Shown here: piece by piece, positions 21,238 to 32,865 of the stretch
Layout: every line of letters starts with the position of its first letter
Numbering within the stretch: position 1 is the stretch's first letter
Position numbers and translations under genes: made by a program
From: Amia ocellicauda
Taxonomy: Eukaryota > Chordata > Actinopteri > Amiiformes > Amiidae
Assembly: GCF_036373705.1 (NCBI RefSeq)
Contig: NC_089864.1
Span: 15,362,501 to 15,426,500, forward strand
DNA length: 64,000 bases
Reading direction: 5' to 3'
The notes under the pieces: model-generated
Told to the model about the DNA's origin: nothing
Seen by the model: the letters and a program-made list of their open reading frames with translations, nothing else
Databases searched by the model: none

Positions 21238-22251
21238 TTAGTACTTGGTGGCAAAACCCTTGTTGGCAATCACAGAGGTCAGACGTTTCTTGTAGTTGGC
21301 CACCAGGTTTGCACACATCTCAGGAGGGATTTTGTCCCACTCCTCTTTGCAGATCCTCTCCAAGTCATTAAGGTTTCGAGGCTGACGTTTGGCAACTCGA
21401 ACCTTCAGCTCCCTCCACAGATTTTCTATGGGATTAAGGTCTGGAGACTGGCTAGACCACTCCAGGACCTTAATGTGCTTCTTCTTGAGCCACTCCTTTG
21501 TTGCCTTGGCTGTGTGTTTTGGATCATTGTCATGCTGGAATACCCATCCACGACCCATTTTCAATGCCCTGACTGAGGGAAGGAGGTTCTCACCCAAGAT
21601 TTGACGGTACATGGCCCCATCCATCGTCCCTTTGATGCGGTGCAGTTGTCCTGTCCCCTTAGCAGAAAAACACCCCCAAAGCATAATGTTTCCACCTCCA
21701 TGTTTGATGGTGGGGATGGTGTTCTTGGGGTCATTCCTCCTCCTCCAAACATGGCAAGTTGAGTTGATGCCAAAGAGCTTGATTTTGGTCTCATCTGACC
21801 ACAACACTTTCACCCAGTTCTCCTCTGAATCATTCAGATGTTCATTGGCAAACTTCAGACGGGCCTGTACATGTGCTTTCTTGAGCAGGGGGACCTTGCG
21901 GGCGCTGCAGGATTTCAGTCCTTCACGTCGTAGTGTGTTACCAATTGTTTTCTTGGTGACTATGGTCCCAGCTGCCTTGAGATCATTAATAAGATCCTCC
22001 CATGTAGTTCTGGGCTGATTCCTCACCGTTCTCATGATCATTGAAACTCCACGAAGTGAGATCTTTCATGGAGCCCCAGACCGAGGGAGACTGACAGTTA
22101 TTTTGTGTTTCTTCCATTTGCGAATAATCACACCAACTGTTATCACCTTCTCACCAATCTGCTTGGCGATGGTCTTGTAGCCCATTCCAGCCTTGTGTAG
22201 GTCTACAATCTTGTCCCTGACATCCTTGGACAGCTCTTTGGTCTTGGCCAT
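21238..22251 (-). pseudogene. Tc1 transposase, full length but with one internal stop
   Basis: The frame runs from ATG at 22,251 to the stop at 21,238. The N-terminal paired-like helix-turn-helix is present ([29 protein letters not shown]). The catalytic domain has WSDETK (first Asp), HDNDPKHTA (second Asp) and [11 protein letters not shown] (the Glu of DD34E). The end is [17 protein letters not shown]. The only break I can see is an in-frame TGA at about 22,066-22,068, directly after PRSGAP; reading continues in the same frame as [15 protein letters not shown] short protein from the internal ATG at 22,041 would keep the catalytic domain but lack the DNA-binding part. Confidence 0.9.
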
Positions 22252-22290
22252 GGTGGAGAGTTTGGAATCTGATTGATTGCTTCTGTGGAC

Positions 22291-22385
22291 AGGTGTCTTT
22301 TATACAGGTAACGAGCTGAGATTAGGAGCACTCCCTTTAAGAGAGTGCTCCTAATCTCAGCTCGTTACCTGTATAAAAGACACCT
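22291..22385. repeat. Perfect 43-bp inverted repeat (9-bp loop) inside the Tc1 element
   Basis: The left arm 22,291-22,333 begins AGGTGTCTTTTATACAGGTA. The right arm 22,343-22,385 is its exact reverse complement. The loop is 22,334-22,342. It lies in the transposon's non-coding part, between the transposase start and the right terminal repeat. It can form a long hairpin in RNA or a cruciform in DNA. Confidence 0.9.
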
Positions 22386-22629
22386 GGGAGCCAGAAATCT
22401 TGCTGATTGAAAGGGGATCAAATACTTATTTCCCTCATTAACATGCAAATCAATTTATAACTTTTTTGAAATTTATAATTTTCTTGATTTGTTTTGTTGT
22501 TATTCTGTCTCTCACTGTTAAAATACACCTACCATTAAAATTATAGACTGATCATTTCTTTGTCAGTGGGCAAACATACAAAATCACTGTAGGTGATTAT
22601 GGCCAGTCATGCCCCACTGGCGACACTCA

Positions 22630-22885
22630 CACTATATGATATACAGACGGTTGACCAATTAAAGAAAACCTGATGCAAAAGCCTCCAAAGAGGTGTACTG
22701 CATGATACAATTAAGCAATTAATATCCTATCATGCTCTGTGGCATGTGCAAAAGTTTTTGCTGTAAAGGTAGAATGATTTCAAAAATAGACATGTTACTA
22801 GATAATAATAACTAAACACAAAGTGAGTGAACAGAAGAAAAATCTACATCAAATCAATATTTGGTGTGACCACGCATTGCCTTCA
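22630..22885 (+). repeat. Chimeric leftover of two Tc1 terminal repeats
   Basis: About 22,640-22,745 matches the terminal region of the decayed Tc1 at 4262-5290 (GCCTCCAAAGAGGTGTACTG, CAATTAAGCAATTAA). About 22,770-22,885 matches the terminal repeat of the Tc1 at 35,415-36,905 (AAAATAGACATGTTA, AAAGTGAGTGAACAGAAGAA, TATTTGGTGTGACCAC). No transposase is present. Confidence 0.75.
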
Positions 22886-23884
22886 CATATTTCAATAGAA
22901 AGCTTTCCATCTAATTATTTAATTTACAGGTAATTCAGACTGGTGTTCCTCATGGGTTGATATTGGGACCTATCCTATTTAGAATGTATGTGCTTCCAAT
23001 TGGTAAAATCTTTACAAATCATGTTGAAAATTCACATATTCCCACTCAGATTTATCTGCAAACCACACCTAACAGTGACCTGGCCATTTCTGTGCTCACA
23101 AATTGTATTGATGACATACTGGCTACCGGTCAAATACTGTATTGATTTTAAAGTACTGTTGCTGACATTCAATGCCAACAGGGGAGTTCTCCAGCTTCTA
23201 TCTAACTACTTTCCAACTACACTCCAAGTCATGATTTGAGTTCTTCTGGTGTGGGCCTTCTGGTCGTTGCCCCAACCAAATGGCATACAGTGGGTGACAA
23301 GGCTTTCTCCTCTTATGCACCTAGGCTGTAGAACACACTTCTTAATCTGTTCTTAAATTTCACCTTAAAACATTTTTTTTTAAATGGCATTTTTATTATC
23401 TCCTTTTGTTTTGTGATTGTCTTATTTAAGGGTGTGAATCTTTGGCTTTGATTCAGTGGTTGGCAATTCGATTCAAAAGCAATTTCGATTTATTTGGAAT
23501 GATTCGATTTGATTCAGAGTACCACAATTCAATTAATTCACTTCTTTAACCATATTTCAAATATCTACAAAATGAATACCTGAATTGCAGTGAGACTTTC
23601 TTTAGCCTGTTCTGTTGATTTGAAAAAAGTATGAACATCAGACAATGTAATTACTTAAACATATTTATTTTAACAAACACATTTGAAGGACAATGTATTC
23701 AGCTTAGATTGGATTTCAAGGAGTGTTGCTGGGTGTGTGTGTATCTGTGTGGTGTGTGTGTGTGCATGCATGTGCACAGTGTTTACAGTGAACAGTGTCA
23801 TCATATTTATTTAGCTTGATCATCATTTAAGACCAGGTCAATATGCCATTTAAAGCACACCTCATCAAAATTTATATTTGTAAC

Positions 23885-23995
23885 ATCCCTTGTTAAAAAG
23901 TAGTGTACTAAACGCATACTTGGGTCAAAATTGTATTTTTGTATTGTTTTGACAGAGTATAGTGTACTTTTTATACTTTTTAGTATAGTATACTG
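23885..23995. repeat. Foldback MITE, diverged relative of 54,932-55,040
   Basis: CCCTTGTTAAAAAGTAGTGT, then TACTAAACGCATACTTGGGT, then CAAAATTG, followed by an imperfect inverted half ending in TTTTAGTATAGTATACTG. The left half lines up with the reverse complement of the right half of 54,932-55,040. Confidence 0.6.
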
Positions 23996-24889
23996 ATTAA
24001 TGACCTAAAAACTACTTGCTATCCATTAACTAACATCAACCCTAACTCTAGTAACACACCACTGGCACTGAGACTTATGCTGTGTTCCAGACAACTCGGA
24101 AAGTCGGGATTTCCAACTTCCTACTAGGGAAAGTGCATTGGAACACCACTCGATGTTGGAGTTCCAACTAGTGAACTCAGGCGGAACTGAAGAGCCCTGA
24201 CTTCAGCGAGAGGCGATTATATGACGTCACACAAACATGGCAGAACACCAGGGGTTCTCAAACTTTTTCACATGTGACCCCCAAAAACACATGTTTCAAA
24301 TATTGCAATCCCTGCACACACATGTGCACATAACATAAGGACTCACACTACACAACACAAATGTAGACACGCTCTTATCAACTATTTCATATTAATGATC
24401 TGTTCTCTCACGTATGTTTATTATTAGTAAGTTAGTAAGCAACTTACTCGTTTAATGAGATGGGTGGGCCTGCTTTTTGAGATCATCCTGCACATTGAGA
24501 CATGATATTGTCACATTGTTTTTGATATATGTCAGTGTGGAAAATGTTGCCTCACATAAGTAGGTTGATCCAAACAGAATCAGTACATCCATCGCTGCTT
24601 TGGATATTCCTGGGTATTCCTCTGCAACTGAAATCCAGAATTCAGCAAGTGTGGTTGAAACAAACATTGCCTTTAAGGTCTGATCACTGGACAGCTCCAT
24701 CAGTGCGATCTCCAGGTCGGATGACAGGTGATCCCCAGTTGCCATGAACAGTTGTCGTAACCAGTCATATCGTTGTGGAGGTGTCTCCTTTGGGAAGTAC
24801 TCCATAAAGTGATCCAGAAGGCCTTGGAGATGTGACATTGCTGCCTTTAGCTCGCACAGCCCTGTAGCATAAGGCACACTTATAAATTT

Positions 24890-26240
24890 AAATTAAAGAA
24901 GTGAATTTATAGTATCACCTTATCACGAATCCTGGAATCTTGTAGAACTCAATTTCTGTAATATTGGACGCAGACACCAATTCCAAAGATATAAATTGTC
25001 AAATTTATTCAAAAACAAAGACTAAATGTAGCACTACACTAATTATACAAAATGGAAAAACTAATTAAAATTCAACTCTAGATCAACAAATCAAAGACAA
25101 ATCACTTCCGTGACCAAATCAAAGACCATGGGATCGCATATGATAACACAAATCGTTAAACAAAAAAGGTTATAAACACATTGACTACAATACCGGTTAG
25201 TAAGACGAAGGTGAGTCTCTCATTAGTATTGTTAGTCAGACATTAAATAACTACGCAGGTTAGTATTTATGTCAGGTAACTTCTCGTTATATATATATCA
25301 GTCTCATTTACGTTTAGGTGCCAAGAAAGATCCTATCATTACTTGTTACCACAATTTCCCTTAACTGATTATTATTCAATGATTAAGGATAGGCAGGGCC
25401 ACCTATAATCTGGTGTCCATTAACTTGTGTCAATTTCAGACTAAACAGTTAAACAGGAATGAGAAGATATTTCTCGGCGTTGACAGATTTTATTTCTAAA
25501 ATTATCAACAAAACAGTTTAATGCAACACACATTTATATTTAAGAAAACTAAATGATATTACACATTCTAGAGTTATGAATCACAGATTAACATTTCTGA
25601 TTTCTCAAATGTCATGAATCATGAACTCCAAACTGTTAAACTTATCTGAACTTCGTCGCAGAGAGGCAGCGCAGTCTGTAATGTTCTTTATTTAATGAAG
25701 TCCTTTAAAACAATTCTTCGTACGGCTCAATCTCCTTCTCCCAGTTTAACTCTTCTGTTGCCGGCAAAGACTTGGTTGGTTTCTGGTTCTGGTTTGGGCA
25801 ACAGAGCTACAGGTTGAGCTGTGGCAGCAAGTTTCTGGTTCAGGTGAGAGAGAGAGAGAGAGAGAGACTGTGCGCTGTTCTTTATAGTCTGTCAGATCAA
25901 TAGATGATTGGTTCTTGAGTTTGTGAGATTGGATTTCAGTTTCAGCCCCCAGTGTCCTATTGGAGGGGGGCTTGATTTATGACTGATGTCAATCCATGCC
26001 ATCTTTTGGAAATGCCGGTTGGCCCGGGTTCGTAGCTCTGTGTCGGGATTTCGGCTCTCGTCCATTTCATAGAGTTTTTATTACCTACAGGCCCCCTTCC
26101 CCAGACATCTCACAGCAGGGATTCCAAACTATTTGGCCTATTCTCGGTGCCATCCTCCCAGACTGTCACTTTGATGTAAACCAGTTCCACACTTTAAGGA
26201 AATCTGATAACTTTGGGGGGGAGAGGTCTTCTTTAGATCA
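24890..26240. mobile_element. Unclassified insertion splitting the hAT transposase
   Basis: The hAT reading is broken between its catalytic part (ending about 26,246) and its C-terminal part (starting about 24,877) by about 1.35 kb with no similarity to hAT. It includes a GA ladder (25,850-25,868). I could not find clear LTRs, TIRs or a coding domain. Confidence 0.4.
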
Positions 26241-27239
26241 GTGCTTCAGCTCAGAGCTGAAATGCTCTTATCAAAATACACCCAACATAATGCTACAGCC
26301 CATCTCTCCAACTTTTTTGTGAATGCATTGATTTTATCTGCCATCGATTTTGTGCCTTGTAGTGATGAGTTGAGTATATTAAGTTTGTCGAATATACACA
26401 CCAAATAAGTAAGATTTACCAACCATTTGGGGTCTGTCAGGTGGTCCGCGAGATGGGAGCCAGACTCGATCAGGAAAACTGCGCACCTCGTCATGCAGCT
26501 CAAACAGGCGGGTGAGAACTTTCCCCCGTGATAGCCACCTGACCTCGGTATGGAACAGCAGGGCTTCATGTTCCGAGCCCATCTCTTGGCAGAGGGTGGT
26601 GAACAGCCTGGTGTTCCTGGGACATGATTTAATGGAGTTTACTATTTTAATAGCACATTGAAGAACACGGTTTAACTCTGGATCGAATGATTTGCTAGCG
26701 AGAGCTTCTCTGTGTATAATACAGTGCGTAAAATTAACGTGAGGTGCCACTTGTAAAATTCTCGGTTTTAGTTTTTTTTTTTTTTCCAATATTGCTCCTG
26801 TACCATCTGTGCAGACACTGACACACTTGTCCCAAGAGAGGTCCTCCTCTTGTATTTTGGTATCCAGATTTGTGAAAAAGTCATTGCCTGTACAAGAACC
26901 CTCCAAAGCAAAAGAAAACAGCATGTCCTCAGCGTGTCCCATTAAAACTGTATCTGATGAATACAAGTAACTGGGCAGCATTTAATATGTCCATTGACTC
27001 GTCTAGTTGCAAAGCATATTTTTCGCCCTTCACTCGTTCAGTAAGCTGACACTTAATATCAGCAGCAAGGTCATTAATTCGCCTAGCAACGGTGTCATTA
27101 GATAGTGTGATTGTATCAAGTTCACAGGCCACTTTATCACCATGGCCTGGCACATAGCCACTGCTGCCAGCTTGATAATGGTCTCCCCAATTGTATGTGG
27201 CTTTTTGGCCTGTGCAATGAGGTAGCTACTTCATATGAT

Positions 27240-27753
27240 TCAATTTGCGCTTTGGCGGGGACTGTGGCTTACAGAGTTATTGCTTGCTTCTGATAGAAAG
27301 GTGTCAGAACACACAGTGCATCGCAGTTTGTTGCGTATGGGGCTGCGTAGCCGCAGACCAGTCAGGGTGCCCATGCTGACCCCTGTCCACTGCCGAAAAT
27401 GCCTACAATGGGCACGTGAGTATCAGAACTGGACCACGGAGCAATGGAAGAAGGTGGCCTGGTCTGATGAATCATGAGTTCAAGGTGTCGACTTGGCCTC
27501 CAAATTCCCCAGATCTCAATCCAATCGAGCATCTGTGGGATGTGCTGGACAAACAAGTCCGATCCATGGAGGCCCCACCTCACAACTTACAGGACTTAAA
27601 GGATCTGCTGCTAATGTCTTGGTGCCAGATACCACAGCACACCTTCAGAGGTCTAGTGGAGTCCATGCCTCGACGGGTCAGGGCTGTTTTGGTGGCAAAA
27701 GGGGGACCTACACAATATTAGGCAGGTGGTCATAATCTTATGGCTGATCGGTG
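27240..27753 (+). mobile_element. Internally deleted Tc1 remnant inside the hAT
   Basis: The plus strand encodes a Tc1 transposase piece ending at VAWSDES, then directly [20 protein letters not shown] in a shifted frame, then RGLVESMPRRVRAVL and GGPTQY. The whole stretch between the first catalytic Asp and the SPDLNPIE motif is deleted. The right terminal repeat (GGCAGGTGGTCATAATCTTA, GGCTGATCGGTG) ends at a TA (27,754-27,755). The left side is truncated inside the hAT frame. Confidence 0.8.
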
Positions 27754-29569
27754 TATATAATATAGCATTTTTCAGGTTTATTAAAAATAGCACTTTTAAT
27801 TTTAATTTATTTATTCTAGAAATCATCTTGCGACCCCCCAAAAGCCCCCAGGGGGTCACGACCCTCACTTTGAGAACCACTGGTGTACACTGTAAATGTA
27901 CACTAAATGTAAATAATCATCTTAAAGACTATTTTAAGCTATTAAAATGCATCGTTGAGTCAAATGTCATACATGGTATAACAAAACCCATTATGCTTAC
28001 AGAGACAGGTCTGTGACCACAAGGGTTAATCATGAAACGCAATATTGCTTAGGCAAGCATAGCTGTTCAACATATCGGTATGGGATTCTACAATATTCAC
28101 TCCGGATATCAATTAACATTAGCAGTATCATTTAGCCTGTATGTGCTGTAGGTGATACAATTGTTATTCACTTCTATTTGCACTGCAGTCTACGCAGATA
28201 GGGATTTGAATCTGTTTTTGGATGAGGCAAGGTCACAGCCTCTCGCTGTATGACAGGAGGCTTCTCTGTTAACATTTCAACTGTTCGTACACCTGTAAAA
28301 GAAACACCAGCTTCTCAAGTTCAGACATTTCTTTGTTTATATGTCAACTCTTCGAGCTTCGAATACTGAAACGATTTTTGGTCGGAAGTCGGAAATATCA
28401 AGCAAGAACTTCCCACATCCGAGTCTGTCTGGAACGCAGCAGTACCCTGCGTTCACGTCAAGTGGAAATTACGGTAGAAACCACTTACTTGGTCGGAGCA
28501 ACAACTTGTGAGTGTTCACGCCATGACCTTGAGTGAACCCGTTCGGACGCCAAGATGGAGGTTTTGCGCAGACTTAGTTTTGTGCTAGTAATAATTATCA
28601 TTAATGTCATTAGCCCAGGAAAAACACATGAACGTCCATTGTACTTAAGGAGGCAAACATTATGGAATGAATCGAAGATTTGCGTTTTATTACACTTTAC
28701 AATCGAATTGGATGACGTGTATCGTGCTGTTTGCTTATATTTCCGCATTCGAGACGTCAGAATTCTTGAAGTAGCAGAAATGTGGGTCTATCTCCAAAGT
28801 CCGGGTTCATGAGTAGTATTTACGACCTGGAAGCTGACGTGGACTATTTTTTCAAGTCGGGAGCTCGTATTTACCATCCTCCACACATGACGTGAATGCA
28901 GGGATATTTGCTCTCGAGTCCCTCCTCTTTGTTTTTTCTCCTGCGTAAAAAAGTGACTTACGTTCCTTCTGCAGGTGATTGGCTGCATACAAATAATTAT
29001 TGACAAGCCTTGCCTGCAAAGTGATTGACTTCATAAAAATGATTGACAGTGACTACAATGACCAATGCCAGCATTTCGAAACCTGTGTGGGCGTGGCTTG
29101 CCCGGAGAAGGATTGGGTTTCGAAATGATGCGAGTGGGAGCGTTGTATACTCATCACAGTGCGATGTAGGTACACTGCGCAATAGGGGCTAAGGGTGGCT
29201 AAATGATGGTCGAGTGTCTATCATATGGAGCCATTTCAGGAAAATAAATAATGAAAAATCACAAATATACACAATGCACTCGATTCATTTGATTATAACC
29301 ATTCAAAACGTCATGTATGCAACGATTCGATGCAAAGTTGCAATTTAACAATTAACAATGAGTTGAATCGTTAAGAATTCTGATCCATGCATCGAGAAAA
29401 CGAATGAATCGTTACCACCCTACTCTTATTGTTTCATGACTGTTTTATTGTTCTCTGTTGTTCTGATCGTTTTACTGTTAATTGATTTGCTATATCGTTT
29501 GTAAAATGCTTTGTGATATTCAGTTATGAAAGGCGCTATATAAAATAAAGATTATTATTGTTTATTTCA

Positions 29570-30890
29570 TATCTAATACATGAATAAAGTGTAATTTAAA
29601 TAAATTGAATATTTAATTTGTTAAATATTTAACATGTCTTAATAAAAACTGTAGGGAAATGATTTTACAGTAATGCTGGCAAATAAAAAAACTAAATACA
29701 ATAAATACACTGCACATGCAGGGATTTAATGCTTTAAAATCCACTCTTGATGGATAGACCTTCACAGTAGCAAAATACAAACTATATCTTGTTGAACTCT
29801 TGTTCTCTTGGGTTGGGGTCGTGTAAACGAGGTCGGGGGGGGCGTGATTAAGTCAGGTCCGGGGAGGGGACTGGGTTGGAAGTACTGGTGAAGTGAACTC
29901 TTATTGAGAGCACTGAGGGGAAATTACAATGAGGAAAACAATCCCCTCTGAGCAGCCTGGCAAGATAGTAAAATCTATTAAAATAATTCTATATCTTGAT
30001 AAGACAAATAAAAATAACACATACAATGATTTTATAGGCTACATTTTATATTTGTTATCCCCACTCTCTCTCTGTTTGTTTAGGGGAACATTTAAATGTG
30101 AGATTCTGGAAACAAGATCTAAATTTAGCAGGATCGGTAGGTCGTAAGCCGATACCGGGGGAACACAGAGTGGATTGCACTGCGCTCAATAAAGTCCATG
30201 TTCAAATCCTGTGTCTCCTACATTATTTGCTGTGACGAAGAAGAAATTCAAAGTCGTTACAATACTAAGAAAAAATAAATCCTTAACTAAACTCACATAT
30301 AATGAAAAGAGCATTATTTTGAATTTAACTTATTTAACTTTCATTTTACCTCATCAACCCCATTGTAGATTGTCTTCGCAAACAGTCCAACTCCAAGCAG
30401 CAAGCGCCCCAGAACCTGGAAATAGGAGCAGACAACCACACTGCAATATAATACACTAAACATATAGTTGATGTGATTTAGTTTTAGCACAAAAATATTT
30501 ACTATGGCCTATGGATAGAAAGTAGCTTGCATTTTCATAGTTTAAATATTAACTAATATCCAATGCTATATTTCTGAAATAGGTATTTCAGGCTTTCAGC
30601 CGTGCCACTTCTATATTGTTAAACACACGTTTCTGGCTAGGCAATACTGCACGATAACACAATCAAATGCCAGAGCTTTAACTTTAAAAGTGGGATTTTC
30701 TAGATAACAGAAATGCCTTAATTCACTCACTCTCCAAAACTCTATAGGTAGATTCTACACAAGATGTGATGCAATCCCACACACTACTAGCGCTGATATC
30801 ATCAGCATAACCCCAAAGTCAAATGCTTTAATTTTTCTCAATTTCACCCATAATTCTCTCATCCTAGGACAGTTTTTTTTTCTACTCCGT
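29570..30890. other. AT-rich stretch, no gene recognised; possible LTR end near 30,180
   Basis: Around 30,150-30,230 there is a run with AATAAA followed by a GT-rich segment and CTCCTACA, which looks a little like an LTR R/U5 end. I found no partner LTR or internal coding region. Otherwise I see nothing. Confidence 0.3.
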
Positions 30891-30894
30891 GACT

Positions 30895-31008
30895 AATGGT
30901 TTACTTTTACATGTTGTATTAATCACCATCTTACGTTGTTCTTTCTGTGAAGTGCTCTGTGGAAACCTTGCGATGGGTGCTATACCAAATTAAACTATTA
31001 TTGATTTA
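30895..31008 (+). repeat. L2-type LINE 3' tail
   Basis: TGAAGTGCTCTGTGGAAACC, then TTGCGATGGGTGCTATACCA, then AATTAAACTATTATTGA is the typical 3' end of a fish L2-type LINE. Only the tail is present. Confidence 0.65.
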
Positions 31009-31010
31009 TA

Positions 31011-31283
31011 CACTCAAAACAATGAAGGTTCTTTAGCGGTTCTATTTAGAACCTTTGTGTTGTTCGTGAGTTTATTTTCATTAAAGGGTTCGTTTAAGAA
31101 CCGCGAGGTCCATCGTTAACACAAGGGATCATTTAGGAACACTTTTTCATCGTGATCGCCGTTGATTTAAGATACATTTAAGGTTCTTTAAGGATCCTTG
31201 TTTGCAAGGAACCTTGGTAAAAGGTTCTAATAAACCCCGGGAACCCTAAAAGGTTCTTATTAGAACCTTTACTTTTTACAGTG
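31011..31283. mobile_element. Tc1/mariner-type MITE rich in AAGGTTCTT
   Basis: A 273-bp unit is flanked by TA on both sides (31,009-31,010 and 31,284-31,285). Its ends are CACTCAAAACAATGAAGGTT and, in reverse complement, CACTGTAAAAAGTAAAGGTT. The inside has multiple AGGTTCTT/AAGAACC motifs in both senses. There is no coding capacity. It sits directly behind an L2 tail. Confidence 0.7.
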
Positions 31284-31289
31284 TATTAT

Positions 31290-32860
31290 CGTTATTATCT
31301 ACACTTCTAGAATTAAGGAGTGTTCTTTCACAATGAGACATCTGTTTAATTAATTTAGAATCAATATAGAATTGAAGAACAACATTATTTAAAAAATAAA
31401 CAGTTTCTCTTTAAATAAACACATTCTTATTATTTTAACATAACTGTATAACAGTTTTATATAAGTCTTGGTTATGTTGAGATTGAAACTAAATAAATGT
31501 GTCTGACCATGTCACATTGATGCACTGAACCATTACATATAAAGTAAGGTATGTGTATGGCACCCTTGGATTGCTGACGTTGAGTAGAATAACACTTTAC
31601 TGCTTCATTTTCTTGTACAGCATGAAGCCAACCAACTCTGGTACTTATAGTATTTCATTTTTCAGTGGTTATTCTCAAAAGGACTTTATACACATTATTT
31701 GTGTGTTGGCTGTGGGAAATATGGAGCCATTCTGTGTATTTGGGCTACTGAGGTTGGAGTCATTTAGCAGATGCCTTATTCCAATGTGATCTGCATGTCT
31801 TTTCAAGCTAATATAAAATGAACTTCATATTCACTACAAATGTATGCTCATTACAATGAATAACTGTATTTACAATTGTGTCCTCTAAATTGATTGTCCT
31901 GGCAATTGATTGAAAACTTTTTAATAAATCACTAATATTGCATAGTGTCGCCCAGGTTATTAGCCTTTATTCAGAGCACATTACACGTTTACCCACTATA
32001 AAATATTGTCCTAATTTACACACACACCTCATTTTTCCCAGTATCCAAATCAATATTTCTGCCATGTCTATAGAAAACGATGGCACATTATTCACTTTAT
32101 TTTAAAATGTATTCAGTTTATTATATTTATATTTTAGAGACTCTCTGAAAAGGTCGACACAACTATTTGCATTATTGATATATTTGTTTGTTTGATGATA
32201 ATAACGATGATGCTTGTTAAAGGTTAACGCCATGCATACTCCTGGTACGTTAACACAACAGAATAGAAGAACCGTAGAAACACATATAATTGGCAATTGT
32301 TTTGCATACACTATACGAATCACTTCTACACATCCAGTACTGTAGACAACTCTGTGCTGTGATTTCTGCCCATCAGATGCCACTTCTGTCCGAAGAAAAG
32401 CGCCTTTGCAGAAATAATCCATTATACTGATACAGGCGGATAGTGTCTATTGAAACCTTCGCCATTGCTGGATGTTAAAGGCTTTTCTGAAAACGACGAT
32501 TGTTTTGCTAGTTGTCTGATGGTGCCCTGCTTTGCAGCTGTTCAAAATGTAATTTCCGCTAACAGTAAACTGTATAAACTCCCGAAATCAGTTGTGCCAT
32601 CTGGATTAAAAGGTGTGGGCGGTTTCACGTTTTTTTTTTAACTGTACGTGAAAAATAAAAAAGCTTTGGGCCGGTACCAACATTAAATGGTTTCAATACA
32701 AAAAGATATAAATTCATTACTGAGTGTTTTTTGATGTACTAAATGTAGTGGTGGCTGGAAACACCGCATATATTGATTTACTTGGGGTTTGTCAGAAAAA
32801 TTAAAATAAATCGGGGCTGGTTGTGGGCTAGGAAGTTTTTCATCTGTAAAGACTTCCTGT
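31290..32860. other. AT-rich stretch, no gene recognised
   Basis: Several short open frames are present without any recognisable domain, signal peptide or splice support. I would not call a gene. Confidence 0.4.
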
Positions 32861-32865
32861 TTCTA

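Larger units (their letters stand above)
21031..22589 (-). mobile_element. Nearly complete Tc1-type transposon
   Basis: The element starts at CAGTGGGGGAAAAAAGTATT after a TA (21,029-21,030) and ends at CACTG before a TA (22,590-22,591). The terminal inverted repeats include GTACGTTTGCCCACTGACAA and ACAGTGAGAGACAGAATAAC on the left, matched on the right. About 28 bp of the outermost right repeat (the part complementary to AAAGTATTTGATCCCCTGC) are missing, so the right end is damaged. The transposase lies on the minus strand. Confidence 0.9.
24249..27882 (-). mobile_element. ZBED5/GTF2IRD2-like hAT transposon, interrupted
   Basis: The termini are CAGGGGTTCTCAAACTTTTT on the left and, in reverse complement, CAGTGGTTCTCAAAGTGAGG on the right, both followed by GTGACCCCC. 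Flanking 8-mers CAGAACAC and GTGTACAC share 5 of 8 bases. The transposase is on the minus strand, in pieces. The N-terminal and catalytic parts are at 27,153-26,246 (ALQLDESMDI, VRWLSRGKVL and the helical insertion domain). The C-terminal dimerisation part is at 24,877-24,452 (STYLCEATFSTLTYIKN, the hAT signature). Frameshifts near 26,950 and 26,400 and two insertions make it inactive. Confidence 0.8.
24078..28441. mobile_element. TIR-bounded DNA element containing a second hAT
   Basis: The left terminus is TGCTGTGTTCCAGACAACTC. The right terminus in reverse complement is TGCTGCGTTCCAGACAGACT; both continue with CTCGGA and GTCGG-rich sequence. Flanking trimers are TTA and GTA, which might reflect a Harbinger-like 3-bp target site, but this is weak. 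The element carries the ZBED5-type hAT at 24,249-27,882 inside it. Confidence 0.6.
23428..29423. mobile_element. Large hAT-like insertion in the LINE
   Basis: The insertion is bounded by TCTTATTT (23,420-23,427) and TCTTATTG (29,424-29,431), an 8-bp duplication with one mismatch, which fits hAT. The left terminus is AAGGGTGTGAATC. The right terminus in reverse complement is GTAGGGTGGTAACGATTC, a weak inverted match. Both subterminal regions are rich in GATTCGA/AATCG motifs. No transposase of its own was found; other elements have been inserted into it. Confidence 0.65.
22925..29565 (+). mobile_element. L2-type LINE 3' fragment, split by a 6-kb insertion
   Basis: 22,930-23,110 encodes an RT piece (QTGVPHGLILGPILFRMYVL, followed by the position where YADD-type residues should be, decayed). 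23,110-23,400 encodes the region after RT (LPVKYCIDFKVLLLTFNA, then GLLVVA-like). The LINE stops at TTGTGATTGTCTTATT (about 23,427) and resumes at 29,424 with TCTTATTGTTTCATGACTG. It runs to its 3' tail (AAAATGCTTTGTGATATTCA, GAAAGGCGCTATATAAAATA, AAAGATTATTATTG) at about 29,565. Everything between is inserted DNA. Confidence 0.8.

Noticed and set aside
25996-26322. Plus-strand open frame of 108 residues within the nested repeats
   Set aside because: No recognisable domain; it overlaps the junction of the hAT transposase and an unclassified insertion.
28555-28812. Plus-strand open frame starting MEVLRRLSFVLVIIIINV that resembles a signal peptide
   Set aside because: It lies in transposon-derived DNA, has no recognisable domain after the hydrophobic start, and shows no splice support.
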